Assembly: GCA_019416265.1 (NCBI GenBank)
Contig: DXXQ01000130.1
Coordinates: 1 to 9,843, forward strand
Direction: 5' to 3'
DNA from: Clostridiales bacterium
Lineage (GTDB): Bacteria; Bacillota; Clostridia; Lachnospirales; Lachnospiraceae
DNA: 9,843 nt
Shown piece after piece: positions 7,538 through 9,843 of the stretch. The notes under the pieces were generated by a model, which searched no databases, had not been told where the DNA came from, and saw nothing but the letters and a program-made list of their open reading frames with translations. How positions within the stretch are numbered: position 1 is the first letter of the stretch; the number at the start of each line of letters is the position of its first letter. A program made the position numbers and the translations under genes.

Positions 7538-8515
7538 ATGACACCAAGAGAAAAATTTATCAAGTGTTTAAAGCGTGAACCGATCACCGGTCATGTGCCC
7601 CATTTTGAGCTTGTTTTCTATCTCACTATGGAAGCCCTGGGGCGGGTGCATCCGGAACACCGGGTATTTTACCAGTGGGACCAGATGAGCAGGCGGGAAC
7701 AGAATCTTCACATTAAGGATATTGCAGAAACCTATATTGCCTATGCAGAGAAATATGACCACAGCGCCATTTTTGTGCAGATGGATACCAGTAACATGAA
7801 AAATTTTGACCGTACAAGAAGGATCCTGGAAGAGATCAGGGAACAGTCCGGAGATAAATTTTATACCATGGTGCACGGAGACCCCACCTTTGCCATTCCA
7901 AGCGGAGAGGATATGGTAGAATTTTCCGCAAAGCTTTTTGAGGAAGAAGAGGAAATGAAGGCGCTGGCACAGAGACGGGTGGATCATTTCAAGGCGTTCG
8001 GAGAAAAAATGGCAAAATACGACGGTCTGTTAGACGGATTTACCCTGTGCTCCGACTACTGTTTTAATACCAATCCCTTTTTCAGTCCTGATTTATTTGA
8101 AGAATATATCAGTCCCTATTTAAAAGAGATCCTGGATGCCTATCGGAGCATGGGCTTTTACACAATTAAGCATACAGACGGAAACATTATGCCCATCCTT
8201 GATCAGATGGTGGAATGCGGCCCGGATGCCCTCCACTCCCTGGATCCTCAGGGCGGCGTGGATTTAAAAGAGGTAAAGGCCCGGGTAGGAGATAAGGTTG
8301 CTCTCTGCGGAAATGTAAACTGCGGCCTTTTGCAGACCGGCACCCTGGAGGAATGTGAAGAGGACATCCGCCGTTCCTTAAGAGAGGGAATGCCGGGCTA
8401 CGGCTATATTTTCTGTACGTCAAACTGTGCGTACACAGGGCTTGCCCTGGAGCGGTACGAGCTGATGCACCGCATTTGGAGAGAAGAAGGAATTTACCCG
8501 GAAATGGGGAAATAA
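7538..8515 (+). CDS. URO-D-fold protein 3 (uroporphyrinogen decarboxylase / methyltransferase superfamily), function unknown
   Basis: I start it at ATG 7538 (325 residues). GGAG at 7525-7528 is 9 bases upstream, and the resulting M-T-P-R-E-K-F-I matches the N-terminus of URO-D-fold protein 2. ATG 7532 would leave only 3 bases and add M-R. Marks of the fold are H-V-P (19-21), C-S-D-Y-C (171-175), Y-I-S-P-Y-L-K-E (190-197), H-T-D-G-N (212-216) and L-C-G-N-V (257-261). A late Cys is retained in C-T-S-N-C (293-297), about where cobamide methyltransferases of this fold have their third zinc ligand. The early ligand Cys is Asp214. This gives an H-x-D...C site unlike proteins 1 and 2, with extra Cys at 171 and 175. 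No HemE RQAGR motif is present. The previous stop codon overlaps its ribosome site, so it is translated in the same operon. Function unknown. Confidence 0.86.
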   Translation: MTPREKFIKCLKREPITGHVPHFELVFYLTMEALGRVHPEHRVFYQWDQMSRREQNLHIKDIAETYIAYAEKYDHSAIFVQMDTSNMKNFDRTRRILEEIREQSGDKFYTMVHGDPTFAIPSGEDMVEFSAKLFEEEEEMKALAQRRVDHFKAFGEKMAKYDGLLDGFTLCSDYCFNTNPFFSPDLFEEYISPYLKEILDAYRSMGFYTIKHTDGNIMPILDQMVECGPDALHSLDPQGGVDLKEVKARVGDKVALCGNVNCGLLQTGTLEECEEDIRRSLREGMPGYGYIFCTSNCAYTGLALERYELMHRIWREEGIYPEMGK

Positions 8516-8530
8516 AGGAGGAAAATACCT

Positions 8531-9843
8531 ATGTTTTTTATGGAAGAAAAATTAAGAAGCAGATTAAAAGAGCTGGATACTTTCCGCTACAGAGATGTGA
8601 TCGAACTGGAGGATATCCTTGTTAAGGAATCCGGAAATGAGATTCCGAACCCGGAAGTACCGATGGATTTCAGCGATTTCCGCAAGGAAAAAGTGGGTAT
8701 GTTCTGGTCCGGATGGGACGCATATTTATGGCTTCACCTTACCGCAGACTTCCCGAAAGAATGGAGCGGAAAACGCATCCTTGGAATTTTTGATTTCGGA
8801 AAAACAGGCGGCGGCGGAAACACCGGCTTTGAGTCCCTTTTATATCTTGACGGAAAACCATATCAGGGCGTGGACACCAATCACCAGGAAGTATTCTTTG
8901 ACCAGAACGTGATCGGCGCGCCGTTAGAGCTTACCTTCCGTCTGTGGTCCGGCATGGAGGGCGGCGGAATCCCTCAGGTTCAGGAACACCGCATCAAACG
9001 CGCGGCTCTTGCATGGTTAGACGAGAAGACTGACGATCTTTATTATCTCGGAAGAATGGTTCTCGACGCCTACAAACAGTTAGACGACACCGAAACACAG
9101 AAACAGGATATTATGAAGGCTTTAAACGACGCGTTCTTAAAGATCGATTGGTCCCGCCCGGGAAGCGAGGCTTTCTACGCTTCTGTGGCAGCTGCCGACG
9201 ATTATCTGAACGAAGCCCTTGACTCCATGGATAAAAATACCCTGGTAACCGTAAACTGCGTGGGCCACACCCACATCGACCTTGCATGGCTCTGGAGACT
9301 GAAACACACAAGAGAAAAAGCATCCCGTTCCTTCTCCACCGTATTCCGTCTCATGGATCTCTTCGGAGAATATAAATTCCTCCAGACACAGCCCCAGATT
9401 TACGAATACATCAAACAGGATTTCCCGGAAATCTTTGAGGAGATCAAGAAACGTGTCGCAGAAGGACGCTGGGAGGCGGACGGCGCCATGTGGGTAGAAG
9501 CAGACTGTAACCTGACAAGCGGCGAGTCCCTTACAAGACAGATCCTCATGGGAAGCAAATTCGTGAAGGAAGAATTTGACAAGGATATGGAATTCCTCTG
9601 GCTTCCTGACGTATTCGGCTACTCCTGGGCGCTTCCGCAGATCTTGAAAAAATCAGGGATCAACACCTTTATGACCACAAAGATCAGCTGGAACGAATTC
9701 AACCGTATGCCTCACGATACCTTTATCTGGAAGGGCATGGACGGAAGTGAAATTCTGACTCACTTTGTAACAACACCGGATGCCGATTACTCCATCAGCC
9801 CATGGTACTACACCTACAACGGTATGCTGACTCCGTACACAGT
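8531..9843 (+). CDS. GH38 alpha-mannosidase, N-terminal part (3' truncated by window edge)
   Basis: ATG 8531 follows AAGGAGG (8515-8521) by 9 bases, and the frame stays open to the right edge, giving 437 complete codons. GH38 enzymes of this type are about 1000 residues, so less than half is here. Residues 1-240 form the N-terminal beta-rich region (with W-S-G-W-D-A-Y-L-W-L at about 65-74). The catalytic domain opens with V-G-H-T-H-I-D-L-A-W-L-W (244-255), where His248 and Asp250 are predicted zinc ligands. L-P-D-V-F-G-Y-S carries Asp360, the predicted nucleophile and zinc ligand. The fourth ligand, a His, would lie beyond the edge. There is no signal peptide, so it should act in the cytoplasm, releasing alpha-linked mannose from imported oligosaccharide. 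Arginine codons are only AGA, CGC or CGT, as in optimised genes, unlike the four genes before it. The GH38 family call is firm; linkage specificity is not readable. Confidence 0.92.
   Translation, partial: MFFMEEKLRSRLKELDTFRYRDVIELEDILVKESGNEIPNPEVPMDFSDFRKEKVGMFWSGWDAYLWLHLTADFPKEWSGKRILGIFDFGKTGGGGNTGFESLLYLDGKPYQGVDTNHQEVFFDQNVIGAPLELTFRLWSGMEGGGIPQVQEHRIKRAALAWLDEKTDDLYYLGRMVLDAYKQLDDTETQKQDIMKALNDAFLKIDWSRPGSEAFYASVAAADDYLNEALDSMDKNTLVTVNCVGHTHIDLAWLWRLKHTREKASRSFSTVFRLMDLFGEYKFLQTQPQIYEYIKQDFPEIFEEIKKRVAEGRWEADGAMWVEADCNLTSGESLTRQILMGSKFVKEEFDKDMEFLWLPDVFGYSWALPQILKKSGINTFMTTKISWNEFNRMPHDTFIWKGMDGSEILTHFVTTPDADYSISPWYYTYNGMLTPYT

Noticed and set aside
3421..8515. Reading the three URO-D-fold genes as heme-biosynthesis hemE copies
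   Set aside because: No RQAGR substrate loop is present, and no other heme gene lies in the window.

Overview
The window holds seven protein-coding genes, all on the + strand, packed head to tail with gaps of 1 to 79 bases. There is no gene-free stretch over 300 bases. Both edges cut genes. Strong AGGAGG ribosome sites, mixed AGA/CGG/CGT arginine codons and the protein families (LipO-type binding protein with a DUF3502-like end, a membrane-spanning AraC regulator, multiple URO-D-fold proteins) suggest a low-to-mid-GC Firmicute. A gut-type Clostridia/Lachnospiraceae member is my best guess, inferred from style and not proven.

Layout: (1) 1-1017, C-terminal two thirds of a sugar ABC transporter solute-binding lipoprotein. 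(2) A 43-base stem-loop in the 79-base gap. (3) 1097-3373, a two-pass membrane AraC-type regulator with an extracytoplasmic sensor. (4) 3421-4437, URO-D-fold protein 1. (5) 4439-6478, a GH43-like glycosidase with a C-terminal array of beta-sandwich modules, two of which share a visible internal repeat. (6) 6512-7525, URO-D-fold protein 2. (7) 7538-8515, URO-D-fold protein 3. (8) 8531 to the right edge, the N-terminal ~437 residues of a GH38 alpha-mannosidase with an intact zinc/nucleophile site.

Working model: an oligosaccharide is captured by the binding protein and imported. It is sensed at the cell surface by the AraC regulator and cut inside the cell by the GH43-like enzyme and the alpha-mannosidase; neither shows a signal peptide. 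The part that does not fit an ordinary sugar operon is the trio of divergent URO-D-fold proteins. None has the heme-pathway arginine motif. Each has a different version of the metal-site motif known from cobamide methyltransferases of this fold (H-x-C, H-x-D with no late Cys, H-x-D with a late Cys). They may remove or rearrange a substituent, such as a methyl or carboxyl group, on the imported sugar. That is inference; no corrinoid protein lies within the window.
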